DNA of 64,000 bases from assembly GCF_036898825.1 (NCBI RefSeq), contig NZ_JARUND010000002.1:1860001-1924000 (forward strand), read 5' to 3'. The translations under genes were made by a program, and so were the position numbers. The notes beneath the pieces were generated by a model, which worked only from the letters and a program-made list of their open reading frames with translations, was not told the DNA's origin and searched no databases. Positions 33,437 to 40,445 of this stretch are shown here, piece by piece (positions within the stretch are counted from its first letter, which is position 1; each line of letters begins with the position of its first letter). Source of the DNA: Streptomyces sp. B21-083 (GTDB taxonomy: Bacteria; Actinomycetota; Actinomycetes; Streptomycetales; Streptomycetaceae).

Positions 33437-35706
33437 GCACGGAGCCCGACACCACGGAGGAAGCCGAGCCGGGGACCCCGGGCACCACCGAGGAGCCCGC
33501 GAGCGAAGACTCCTCGACCGAGACCGCCGAGGCCGGTAGTGGCGCTGCCGCGCAGCCGTCCGAGGCCCAGGCCGAGCTGGCCGCGCAGCGGGAACTGCGG
33601 GAGCGGATCGAGCGGCGCAAGGCCGAGAAGCAGGGGCCTGTCGCGAGCGGCACCAAGCTCAGCGGCACGGCCGCCGACCTCATGGCGGCGGTCCGGGCCG
33701 TGGAGAGCGGGGAGAAGTCCGCCGCGGCCGTCACCTTCCGCACCCCGAAGTCCCCGCCCTCATCCGCATCAGCATCCGGGTCCGCGTCCGCGTCCGCGTC
33801 CGGAGCCCCTGCCGCGCCCCCCTCGGCCACCCCGTCGCCCTCCCCCTCTCCCGCTCCCTCCGTCTCGACCGCTCCCGCACCGGAAGCCGTCGAGGCCGTG
33901 CGGGGCGTGCTGGCCGAGGGGGGCGCGCCGGAGCAGCTCGCGCCGCAGGTCGTCTCGGCGCTCGGTGACGGAGCGGACGGACAACTGCGCGCGGATCCCT
34001 GGCAGCTGCTCCGGGTCGCCGGGGTGCGGACCGAGCAGGCCGACGGGTTCGCGCGGGCGCTGCTCGGCGCCGAGTGCGGTCCGGACGACGAGCGGCGAGG
34101 ACAGGCGGTCACGGTGTGGCTGCTGGAGCAGGCCGCCCTGGCCGGACACACGGTGCTGGATGTCGCCGCGCTCACCGCCGCACTCGCCCAGCGCGCCGTG
34201 CCCGACCCGGACACCGCCGTACAGAGCGCGGTCGCGGAGGGCGAGGCCCTGGAGTTCCAGGACGCGGTCGAGGAAGCCGCAGGGCACCGTGCGGCCGGTG
34301 AGGACGACGAGAACGGGGGGGCCGGGGAGGACGGGGAGGACGGAGAGCCCGCCGAGCGCCCCGTGCGCGTGCTCATCGGGCTGGAGCGGTACGCGCTCGC
34401 CGAGGAGAGCCTCGCCGACGGGTTGGCCCGGATCGTCAACTCGCTGCCCAAGGAGGCCTCCTCCGAGGAGTGGGAGTCGTCGGCCGGGGCGTCGGGCTCC
34501 GGTTCCGCGGCCGAGTTGATCCGTGCCGTCGCCGGGCACGGCCTCGTGCTGCACACCGGCGGTGACGCGGCTCGCGCCGAACCGGCCGCCCTCGTCGCCG
34601 CGGCCCGTTCTCTGGGCCTGCGGGTCTGCGCGGCGGCCCACACACCCGACGGCCGCCGTCGCTTCACGGCACTTCTCGCAGCCGAGGACGGCTCCGCCCC
34701 GGAACCGGAATCGCACGCTGAATCGGACTCGGACTCGCGTCCGGCGTCGGACTCCGTCGTCACCGTCGCGGGGCTGCTGGCCGGGGCCGAGGGGCCCGGG
34801 CGGGACGCCGAAGGAGCGTTCGGGCTCGATCTGCTGGTCGTGCTGGACGCGCCGCAGCTCGACGTGGAGAGCGCCGCGATGGTCGTGGAGTCGCTGCCCG
34901 ACGGGGCCAGGCTGGTGCTGAGCGGTGATCCCGCGGTGCTGTGGTCGGCCGGGCCGGGGCGGGTCTTCGCCGATCTGCTCGCCGCGCGCGCGTGCCCGCA
35001 CATCGTCTCGCGCACGCCCGATCCCGGGCCGATCGGCGAACTCGTCTCGGGCGTCTCCGTCGGCGAACTCACCCAGGTCGAGGCGCCCGGCAAGGAGGTC
35101 GTGATCGTCCCCGTCCGGGACGCGGGCGAAGCGGTGCACCGGACCGTGCAGCTCGTCGCGGACTCGGTGCCCAGGGCGCTCGGAGTTCCGTCCGAGCAGA
35201 CCCAGGTGATCACACCGGGGCACGGTGGCGCGGCCGGCACCCGCGCGCTCAACTCCGCCCTCAAGGAGCGGCTGAACCCCGGCCCGGGCCGCTTCGGCGG
35301 CTTCGACCCGGGTGACCGGGTCGCGTACTCGCCCGCCCCCGGGCGGACGGTGCCCGGGCAGGTCGTCAAGGCCGACGCGGAGGGGCTGCACCTGGAATGC
35401 GACGGCGCCCCCGTCGTCGTACCGAAGGAACTGGTCGAGACGAGTGTGCGCCACGGGTGGGCACTCACCGCGCACCAGGCGGTCGGGCTGCACTGGCCGG
35501 CCGCCGTCGTGGTGCTGCCCGGGGACGCGGCCGCGTCGCTGACCCGGCCCTGGGTCTACACGGCCTTCGGCCGCGCGGAGCGGCACCTCTCCGTGGTGCA
35601 CGGCGTGGACCAGGCGCTGGCCCGCGCGGTCGCGGAGGTCCCGGCGAAGGCCCGTACGACGCGGCTGCCGGGCCTGTTCGCGGCGCAGGTGCCGACGCCC
35701 GCCTGA
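33433..35706 (+). CDS. Degenerate RecD2-like helicase-domain protein
   Basis: 757-residue protein. Residues 1-155 are acidic and then Ser/Ala/Pro-rich low complexity. Near 160-215 is a helix-hairpin-helix-like region (LRADPWQLLRVAGVRTEQADGFA) as in RecD2. Then follows a RecA-like core in which the expected Walker A is replaced by VLHTGGDAARAEPAALV (no GKT) and the Walker B DEAS by LDAPQLDVESAAM, while flanks such as LPDGARLVLSGDPAVLWSAGPGRVFADL are conserved. The C terminus has the 2B-like motif HGWALTAHQAVGLHWPAAVVVLP. It is therefore probably a non-catalytic helicase relative. Coupled by GTGA to the aldo/keto reductase gene. Confidence 0.75.
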   Translation: MSTEPDTTEEAEPGTPGTTEEPASEDSSTETAEAGSGAAAQPSEAQAELAAQRELRERIERRKAEKQGPVASGTKLSGTAADLMAAVRAVESGEKSAAAVTFRTPKSPPSSASASGSASASASGAPAAPPSATPSPSPSPAPSVSTAPAPEAVEAVRGVLAEGGAPEQLAPQVVSALGDGADGQLRADPWQLLRVAGVRTEQADGFARALLGAECGPDDERRGQAVTVWLLEQAALAGHTVLDVAALTAALAQRAVPDPDTAVQSAVAEGEALEFQDAVEEAAGHRAAGEDDENGGAGEDGEDGEPAERPVRVLIGLERYALAEESLADGLARIVNSLPKEASSEEWESSAGASGSGSAAELIRAVAGHGLVLHTGGDAARAEPAALVAAARSLGLRVCAAAHTPDGRRRFTALLAAEDGSAPEPESHAESDSDSRPASDSVVTVAGLLAGAEGPGRDAEGAFGLDLLVVLDAPQLDVESAAMVVESLPDGARLVLSGDPAVLWSAGPGRVFADLLAARACPHIVSRTPDPGPIGELVSGVSVGELTQVEAPGKEVVIVPVRDAGEAVHRTVQLVADSVPRALGVPSEQTQVITPGHGGAAGTRALNSALKERLNPGPGRFGGFDPGDRVAYSPAPGRTVPGQVVKADAEGLHLECDGAPVVVPKELVETSVRHGWALTAHQAVGLHWPAAVVVLPGDAAASLTRPWVYTAFGRAERHLSVVHGVDQALARAVAEVPAKARTTRLPGLFAAQVPTPA

Positions 35707-35728
35707 GGGGCGGGCGTCCAGGACGAAC

Positions 35729-35775
35729 GACAGCGGCGGTCACGGGAGGCAGGGCTTCCCATGACCGCCGCTGTC
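35729..35775. terminator. Bidirectional terminator
   Basis: GACAGCGGCGGTCA (35729-35742) pairs perfectly with TGACCGCCGCTGTC (35762-35775), with an inner GGGAGGC/GCTTCCC stem. It lies between the RecD-like gene and the convergent acidic-protein gene. Confidence 0.82.
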
Positions 35776-35803
35776 GGGGCGGCCGAATCGTCGTTCTCGG
35801 CGG

Positions 35804-36526
35804 CTATCGCAGGCGATCGGCGTCCAGTGGTTCCAGGTCCTCGTCCTCGTCCAGCCTCGCCGCCGCCAGTTCGGGATCGAGGCCGTCCTCCAGCAGGTCG
35901 TCGTCCTCGATGACGTCGTCCGCGTCGTCGTCGAAGACCGCGCTGACGTCGAAACGGCAGACGACCCGCTCCGCGTCGACCTGGTCGAAGGGTGCCTCCA
36001 GCCACTCACCGGGGTCGGCCGACTCGTCCGCCGCCGTCACCCACAGCGTGGAGTCACCCTCCTCCAAACCGAACTCCTTGTGCCGGGAGGCGATCTCGTC
36101 CGGCTCGAACTCGCCGAACAGGATGCCCAGCGCTCCGTGCACCGTGCCGGAGATTTCGGCGCCCGCACCGTCGTCGTCCGCGGCCTCCACCCGCTGTGCC
36201 TGCGCCAGCAGGCGCTGCGGCTCCACCACGGCGTAGTCGCGGCGGATGAGCACACTCAGCGCGTTCGGCTCCTCGGGGCCCGCGTACGGCGGCAGGGCGT
36301 CGTCCGTACCCGGGATCTCGAAGGGGGTGACCTCGTCATAGCGGTCGTAGAGCAGCTCGTCGTACACCTCGGCGGCAGCGGCCAGCTGGTTGAACGCCTC
36401 ATAGACATCGGGGTCGTCCTCCCCCGACCGGCGTTCGACCGCCGCCAGGTGGCGGTCGAGCGCGGTCTTGACCGCCTCGGCGGCGGCGCGTACCTCGGCA
36501 GCGGTGGGCTGCGCAGCATCAGACAT
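35804..36526 (-). CDS. Conserved acidic hypothetical protein (SCO1672-like)
   Basis: 240-residue, strongly acidic cytoplasmic protein. I do not recognise a named domain. The N-terminal half is helical (AAEVRAAAEAVKTALDRHLA; EAFNQLAAAAEVYDELLYDRYDEVTPFE), the middle is an alpha/beta region (NALSVLIRRDYAVVEPQRLL) and the end is an Asp/Glu tail (DDDADDVIEDDDLLEDG). The start MSDAAQPT is chosen because it begins close behind a possible -10 (TAGCGT) on the minus strand, suggesting a leaderless mRNA. Divergent from the DUF5703 gene. Confidence 0.7.
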   Translation of the reverse strand: MSDAAQPTAAEVRAAAEAVKTALDRHLAAVERRSGEDDPDVYEAFNQLAAAAEVYDELLYDRYDEVTPFEIPGTDDALPPYAGPEEPNALSVLIRRDYAVVEPQRLLAQAQRVEAADDDGAGAEISGTVHGALGILFGEFEPDEIASRHKEFGLEEGDSTLWVTAADESADPGEWLEAPFDQVDAERVVCRFDVSAVFDDDADDVIEDDDLLEDGLDPELAAARLDEDEDLEPLDADRLR

Positions 36527-36573
36527 AGTGCAGACGCTATCCGTACCGGGGCTCTGCCCGCACAATAGATGCG

Positions 36574-36762
36574 ATGCCGGAATACGAATTTGTCGACGTG
36601 TACGTACCACGCGGGGTCACCCGCAAGGAGGCCACACGTCTGCTCACGGACCATGCCGAGTACGGACACTGGGAGTTGGACCGCCTGAGCCTGCTGCGTG
36701 ACGGCAGCCGCAGGGTGCGGCTGCGTCGGCGGATCATCCGCCAGGTGCGGGCCACGTGGTGA
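36574..36762 (+). CDS. DUF5703-family small basic protein
   Basis: 62-residue protein, highly conserved in Streptomyces, beginning MPEYEFVDVYVPRGVTRKEA and ending in an Arg-rich helix (RRVRLRRRIIRQVRATW). Length and composition suggest a small nucleic-acid- or protein-binding factor; function unknown. No ribosome site is present, and CACAAT lies 7 bases before the ATG, so a leaderless transcript is possible. Confidence 0.8.
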   Translation: MPEYEFVDVYVPRGVTRKEATRLLTDHAEYGHWELDRLSLLRDGSRRVRLRRRIIRQVRATW

Positions 36763-36777
36763 GGTGACACAGCCGAA

Positions 36778-36813
36778 ACGGAGCGGGCCCCGCGTCTGCG
36801 GGGCCCGCTCCGT
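36778..36813. terminator. Terminator after the DUF5703 gene
   Basis: A 16-bp perfect stem (36778-36793 with 36798-36813; core GGAGCGGGCCCCGC) with a 4-base loop GTCT. It lies 15 bases beyond the DUF5703 stop and also faces chpC from the opposite side. Confidence 0.85.
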
Positions 36814-36876
36814 ACATCACGCCGCCGAATGATCTTCGGCGCTTTTATCCCGTTCGCACGGAATTTCCGTACGGGC

Positions 36877-38067
36877 CTACGCCGAGGGACGTGCCTTGCG
36901 GTAGAGGACGGTGCCCGCGAGCAGCATGCCCGCGCCCACCGGCAGGGCGACGCCCAGCGGCAGGTCACCGCCGGTGTGCGCGAGCTGCGCGGCACTCCGG
37001 GGCTGCGGCACGGTCCGCGCACCGCTCTGGTCGACGTAGGTGGGCCCGGCCGGAGGCGTCACACCGCGCGCGGAGCTGGGCGGTGTGAGCGGGGTCGCCG
37101 GGCTGGTGGGGTGCTGCGGGTGGGCCGGGCTGCCCGGAAGCTGGGGGGTTTCCGGCTGGTGAGGATTGCCCGGCTGCTCGGGGCCGCTTGGTCCGGGCGG
37201 GGGCGGGGTCTCGTGACCGCCGCTCGGGGGCGTGCACGGCTCGTCGGTCTCCGGAGGCGGCGCCGGGTGGCCGCCGCCCATGTGGTCCCCGGTGTTCGCG
37301 CAGTCGTTGCCCATCGCCGGGTTGAGCAGACCGACGACGTCGACGGTGTTGCCGCAGAGGTTCACCGGTGCGTCGACCGGGGCCTCCACGTGGTTGCCGG
37401 ACCCGACGCCCGGCGAGTCGGTGGCGTATCCGCCGGCGTACGAGCCCTCCCAGCCGTTCCAGTTCGCCCAGTCGCCGGCGCCGCCCGGACTGCCCGGGTA
37501 CCCGAAGCCACCGGGGTTGCCCGAGTCGCCGTAACCGCCCTGGCCGCCGTACCCGCCGTAACCTCCCGGCGAGCCATGGCCGCCGTAGCCGCCCTCGTCG
37601 CCGTATCCCCCGGACGAGCCATGACCGCCGTAGCCGCCGTTCTCGCCGTACCCACCGGGCGAGCCGTGACCGCCCTGACCGCCGTGACCGCCGTGACCGC
37701 CCTGGCCGCTGTGGCCGCCCTGGCCGCCGTGACCACCCTGGTTACCGTGGTGACCCTGGTTGCCGTGGTGGCCTGAGTTGCCGTGGCTGCCGTGTCCGCC
37801 CGGTGAGCCGTTGCCGCCGCCTCCGCCGTTGGCGCACTTGTTGCCCATCGCCGGGTTGAGCAGACCGACGACGCTCACGGTGTTGCCGCAGGCGTTGACC
37901 GGCACGTTCACCGGCGCGCTCACCGAGTTGCCGGACAGCACACCCGGTGAGTTGGAAGCGACGGCGGTCGCACCCGAGTCGGCATGCGCCTGCGCGCCAC
38001 CGGCGGCGGCCATCACACCTGTCGCGGCCGCCATGGTCATCAGCCCCTTGCGGGTGACCTCTCGCAT
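36877..38067 (-). CDS. chpC: Long chaplin, sortase-anchored (ChpC-like)
   Basis: Cell-wall-anchored surface amyloid of aerial hyphae, 396 residues. Signal peptide 1-30, chaplin domain 1 near 40-80 (SPGVLSGN...VNACGNTVSVVGLLNPAMGN), then a linker of about 130 residues rich in Gly, His, Gln and Tyr (GGHGGQGGH, GGYGGHG repeats). Chaplin domain 2 is near 219-258 (VNLCGNTVDVVGLLNPAMGN), followed by a Pro-rich stretch and the sorting signal LAHTG near 362, a hydrophobic helix and RKARPSA. Each domain keeps its two Cys. The LAxTG motif fits class E sortases. Long chaplins help anchor short ones. Neighbouring chpH matches S. coelicolor order. Confidence 0.92.
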   Translation of the reverse strand: MREVTRKGLMTMAAATGVMAAAGGAQAHADSGATAVASNSPGVLSGNSVSAPVNVPVNACGNTVSVVGLLNPAMGNKCANGGGGGNGSPGGHGSHGNSGHHGNQGHHGNQGGHGGQGGHSGQGGHGGHGGQGGHGSPGGYGENGGYGGHGSSGGYGDEGGYGGHGSPGGYGGYGGQGGYGDSGNPGGFGYPGSPGGAGDWANWNGWEGSYAGGYATDSPGVGSGNHVEAPVDAPVNLCGNTVDVVGLLNPAMGNDCANTGDHMGGGHPAPPPETDEPCTPPSGGHETPPPPGPSGPEQPGNPHQPETPQLPGSPAHPQHPTSPATPLTPPSSARGVTPPAGPTYVDQSGARTVPQPRSAAQLAHTGGDLPLGVALPVGAGMLLAGTVLYRKARPSA

Positions 38068-38115
38068 AACTGCATCCCTGCCTTCAAATGATGTGTCGTG
38101 AACCTTCCGGAACGA

Positions 38116-38158
38116 CCTGTCGGCCCCGGGACGCACAAGGCGTTCCGGGGCCGACAGG
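38116..38158 (-). terminator. Terminator between chpH and chpC
   Basis: CCTGTCGGCCCCGG (38116-38129) pairs perfectly with CCGGGGCCGACAGG (38145-38158), a 14-bp stem located 46 bases beyond the chpH stop. chpC therefore needs its own promoter in the remaining ~50 bases or read-through. Confidence 0.8.
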
Positions 38159-38203
38159 CTCAGACTCGCTGGGAGTCAGAACCTCAAGAAGCGAGGCGCA
38201 GCA

Positions 38204-38437
38204 TCAGTTGTTGACGCAGGTGTTGCCGAAGGCGGGGTTCAGCAGACCGATCACGGAGATCGTGTTGCCGCAGACGTTCACCGGGATGTGAACGGGAACC
38301 TGAACAACGTTGCCGGACAGAACACCCGGGGAGTGCACGGCAGCACCCTGGGCACCCGCGTCGGCGACGGCCAGGCCCGCACCCGCGAGAACCAGACCAC
38401 CAGTGGCAGCCGCAGCGGCGACGACCTTCTTGATCAT
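38204..38437 (-). CDS. chpH: Short chaplin ChpH
   Basis: Secreted amyloid protein that coats aerial hyphae and lowers surface tension. 77 residues: signal peptide 1-26 (ending AVADA), then one chaplin domain (HSPGVLSGNVVQVPVHIPVN, CGNTISVIGLLNPAFGNTC) with both Cys residues. No wall-anchor signal. AAGGAGG lies 6 bases before the ATG. A BldN-like promoter is present at 38487-38514, consistent with developmental expression. Confidence 0.95.
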   Translation of the reverse strand: MIKKVVAAAAATGGLVLAGAGLAVADAGAQGAAVHSPGVLSGNVVQVPVHIPVNVCGNTISVIGLLNPAFGNTCVNN

Positions 38438-38486
38438 TATTCCTCCTTGTTGGCAATGCGATCCCGAGTAGCGGACCGCATCACCA

Positions 38487-38514
38487 ATAACGAGGCGGGG
38501 GCATTAGGGCTACG
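38487..38514 (-). promoter_or_regulatory. Candidate sigma-BldN promoter of chpH
   Basis: On the minus strand CGTAGC (38509-38514) and CGTTAT (38487-38492) are separated by exactly 16 bases, close to the sigma-BldN consensus CGTAAC-N16-CGTTGA that I recall for chaplin and rodlin genes. The expected start lies about 40 bases before the chpH ATG. The rest of the 38438-38657 gap holds no gene. Confidence 0.65.
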
Positions 38515-38657
38515 ACCCTATGAGCGCATTCACTCTTCTCAGTCAGCCACGCACGTGCGGACGATTATTGGAGTGTCGTTCAATCGGGTAATTCCGGGCG
38601 TATTCACGGGCCTCGGAACCCCGGCCGAGCCTCCGGAACACAGGACTGGCACGGGAT

Positions 38658-39992
38658 TCAGGATGCCTCGATGAAGCGGTCGAGCACACGCACCCCGAAC
38701 TTCAGCGCGTCGAGCGGGACTCGTTCGTCAACACCGTGGAACATGCCCGCGAAGTCCAGCTCCGGCGGCAGCTTCAGCGGCGCGAAGCCGAAGCAGCGGA
38801 TGCCGAGGTCCGCGAAGGACTTGGCGTCGGTGCCGGCCGAGAGCATGTAGGGCACAGCCCGGGCGATCGGGTCCTCGGCGACCAGCGCGGTCTGCATGGC
38901 CTCCACGAGCGCCCCGTCGAACGAGGTCTCCAGGGCCTTGTCCGCGTGCACGTCCTCGCGCTTCACGTTCGGGCCGAGGATGCGGTCCAGGTCGGCGAGG
39001 AACTCCTCCTCGTAACCGGGCAGGTAGCGGGCGTCGACGTGCGCTGTGGCCTGACCGGGAATGACGTTGACCTTGTAACCGGCGCCCAGCTGGGTCGGGT
39101 TGGCGGTGTTCTGCAGCGAGGCGCCGATCAGCTTGGCGATACCGCCGAGCTTGGCGAGCGTCGCGTCCATGTTCTCGGGGTCCAGCTCGGTGCCCAGCGC
39201 GTCGCCGAGTTCGTCGAGGAAGTGGCGGAGCGTCTTGGTGACCCGGACCGGGAACTTGTGCCGGCCGAGGCGTCCGACGGCCTCCGAGAGCTCGGTGATC
39301 GCGTTGTCCTTGTGGATCATCGAACCGTGTCCGGCGGTGCCGTCGACGGTCAGTTTCATCCAGTGCATGCCCTTCTGGGCCGTCTCCACCAGATAGAGCC
39401 GCAGGTTCTCGTTGACGGTGAAGGAGAACCCGCCGACCTCGCTGATCGCCTCGGTCACGCCCTCGAACAGGTCGGGGTGCTTGTCCACGAGGTGCCGCGC
39501 GCCCCATGTACCGCCCGCCTCCTCGTCCGCGAGGAAGGCGAGGACGATGTCGCGCGGGGGTTTGCGGCCGGTGCGCATCCGGTCACGGACGACCGCGAGG
39601 GTCATCGCGTCCATGTCCTTCATGTCGACCGCGCCCCGGCCCCACACACACCCGTCCGCGATCTCGCCCGAGAACGGGTGGTGGGTCCAGTCCGCCGCGT
39701 TGGCCGGTACGACGTCGGTGTGGCCGTGGATGAGCAGCGCCGGCCGGGACCGGTCCTCACCCTCGATGCGCGCCACGGTGGAGGCGCGTCCCTTGTGCGA
39801 CTCGAAGATCTGCGGCTCCAGGCCCACCTCGGCGAGCTTCTCGGCCACGTACTCCGCGGCCTTGCGTTCGCCCGGTCCCGAGTGGTCGCCGAAGTTGCTG
39901 GTGTCGATCCGGATGAGCTCGCGGCAGAGGTCCACGACCTCGTCCTCGCCGGTGACGCCCTTGGCCGTGCCTGTCCTGCCCGTCCCGCTCAC
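38658..39992 (-). CDS. M20/M25/M40-family metallopeptidase
   Basis: Zinc peptidase/deacylase of 444 residues (SCO1676-like). Metal ligands and catalytic residues are visible: HGHTDVVP (His, Asp) near 88, GRGAVDMKD (bridging Asp) near 118, LADEEAGG (catalytic Glu-Glu) near 154 and the last His in GMFHGVDERV near the C terminus. The dimerisation domain lies between about 205 and 330. The GTG at 39992 is chosen because GGGAGG ends 7 bases upstream. Substrate (dipeptide or acylated amino acid) unknown. Confidence 0.88.
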   Translation of the reverse strand: MSGTGRTGTAKGVTGEDEVVDLCRELIRIDTSNFGDHSGPGERKAAEYVAEKLAEVGLEPQIFESHKGRASTVARIEGEDRSRPALLIHGHTDVVPANAADWTHHPFSGEIADGCVWGRGAVDMKDMDAMTLAVVRDRMRTGRKPPRDIVLAFLADEEAGGTWGARHLVDKHPDLFEGVTEAISEVGGFSFTVNENLRLYLVETAQKGMHWMKLTVDGTAGHGSMIHKDNAITELSEAVGRLGRHKFPVRVTKTLRHFLDELGDALGTELDPENMDATLAKLGGIAKLIGASLQNTANPTQLGAGYKVNVIPGQATAHVDARYLPGYEEEFLADLDRILGPNVKREDVHADKALETSFDGALVEAMQTALVAEDPIARAVPYMLSAGTDAKSFADLGIRCFGFAPLKLPPELDFAGMFHGVDERVPLDALKFGVRVLDRFIEAS

Positions 39993-40181
39993 GGTGCTAC
40001 CTCCCACTGTTCCTGCTGGTGGTCATCCCTCATCCTCCCCCCTCCGGCCGGCCGCACCCCAAGAGCGGTCCAGGCCCGTCACACACCGTTCACGCGGCGA
40101 CAGGGGGTGACCGGCCACCCCGGAAAGCCTGGTAATGTTTCCTTCGTCGCCACGGGGGGAACCCCGCGCGACAGACACCTT

Positions 40182-40266
40182 GTCCGGGTGGCGGAATGGC
40201 AGACGCGCTAGCTTGAGGTGCTAGTGCCCTTTATCGGGCGTGGGGGTTCAAGTCCCCCCTCGGACA
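40182..40266 (+). tRNA. tRNA-Leu (anticodon GAG)
   Basis: 85-base type II tRNA. Acceptor strands GTCCGGG (40182-40188) and CTCGGAC (40259-40265) pair with discriminator A; the anticodon arm CTAGC-TTGAGGT-GCTAG gives GAG. A variable arm of the class II type (TGCCCTTTATCGGGCG) and a GGTTCAAGTC T loop are present. CCA is not encoded. A rho-independent terminator follows at 40285-40308. Confidence 0.95.
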
Positions 40267-40284
40267 CTCACTGGAAAGCTGCTG

Positions 40285-40308
40285 AAACCCCACTTCATGT
40301 GGGGTTTT
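40285..40308 (+). terminator. Terminator after tRNA-Leu
   Basis: AAACCCCAC (40285-40293) pairs with GTGGGGTTT (40299-40307) around TTCAT, with a T run. Confidence 0.85.
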
Positions 40309-40445
40309 CTGCGTTTCCCTCCCATGCTCCGGCCCCTCCTCCGGCGGTCTCCGCTTTGCGGGCTCTGGCGTGACCATGCCCGCCCGTCCCGGCATGATGG
40401 TGCTGCCCACGCCGGGCAGGGAATGCCGTGAGAGATGGAGGGCGC

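Noticed and set aside
37400..37790. Tandem DNA repeat between chaplin domains as a non-coding element
   Set aside because: The repeat keeps the reading frame of the long chaplin and encodes its Gly-rich linker.
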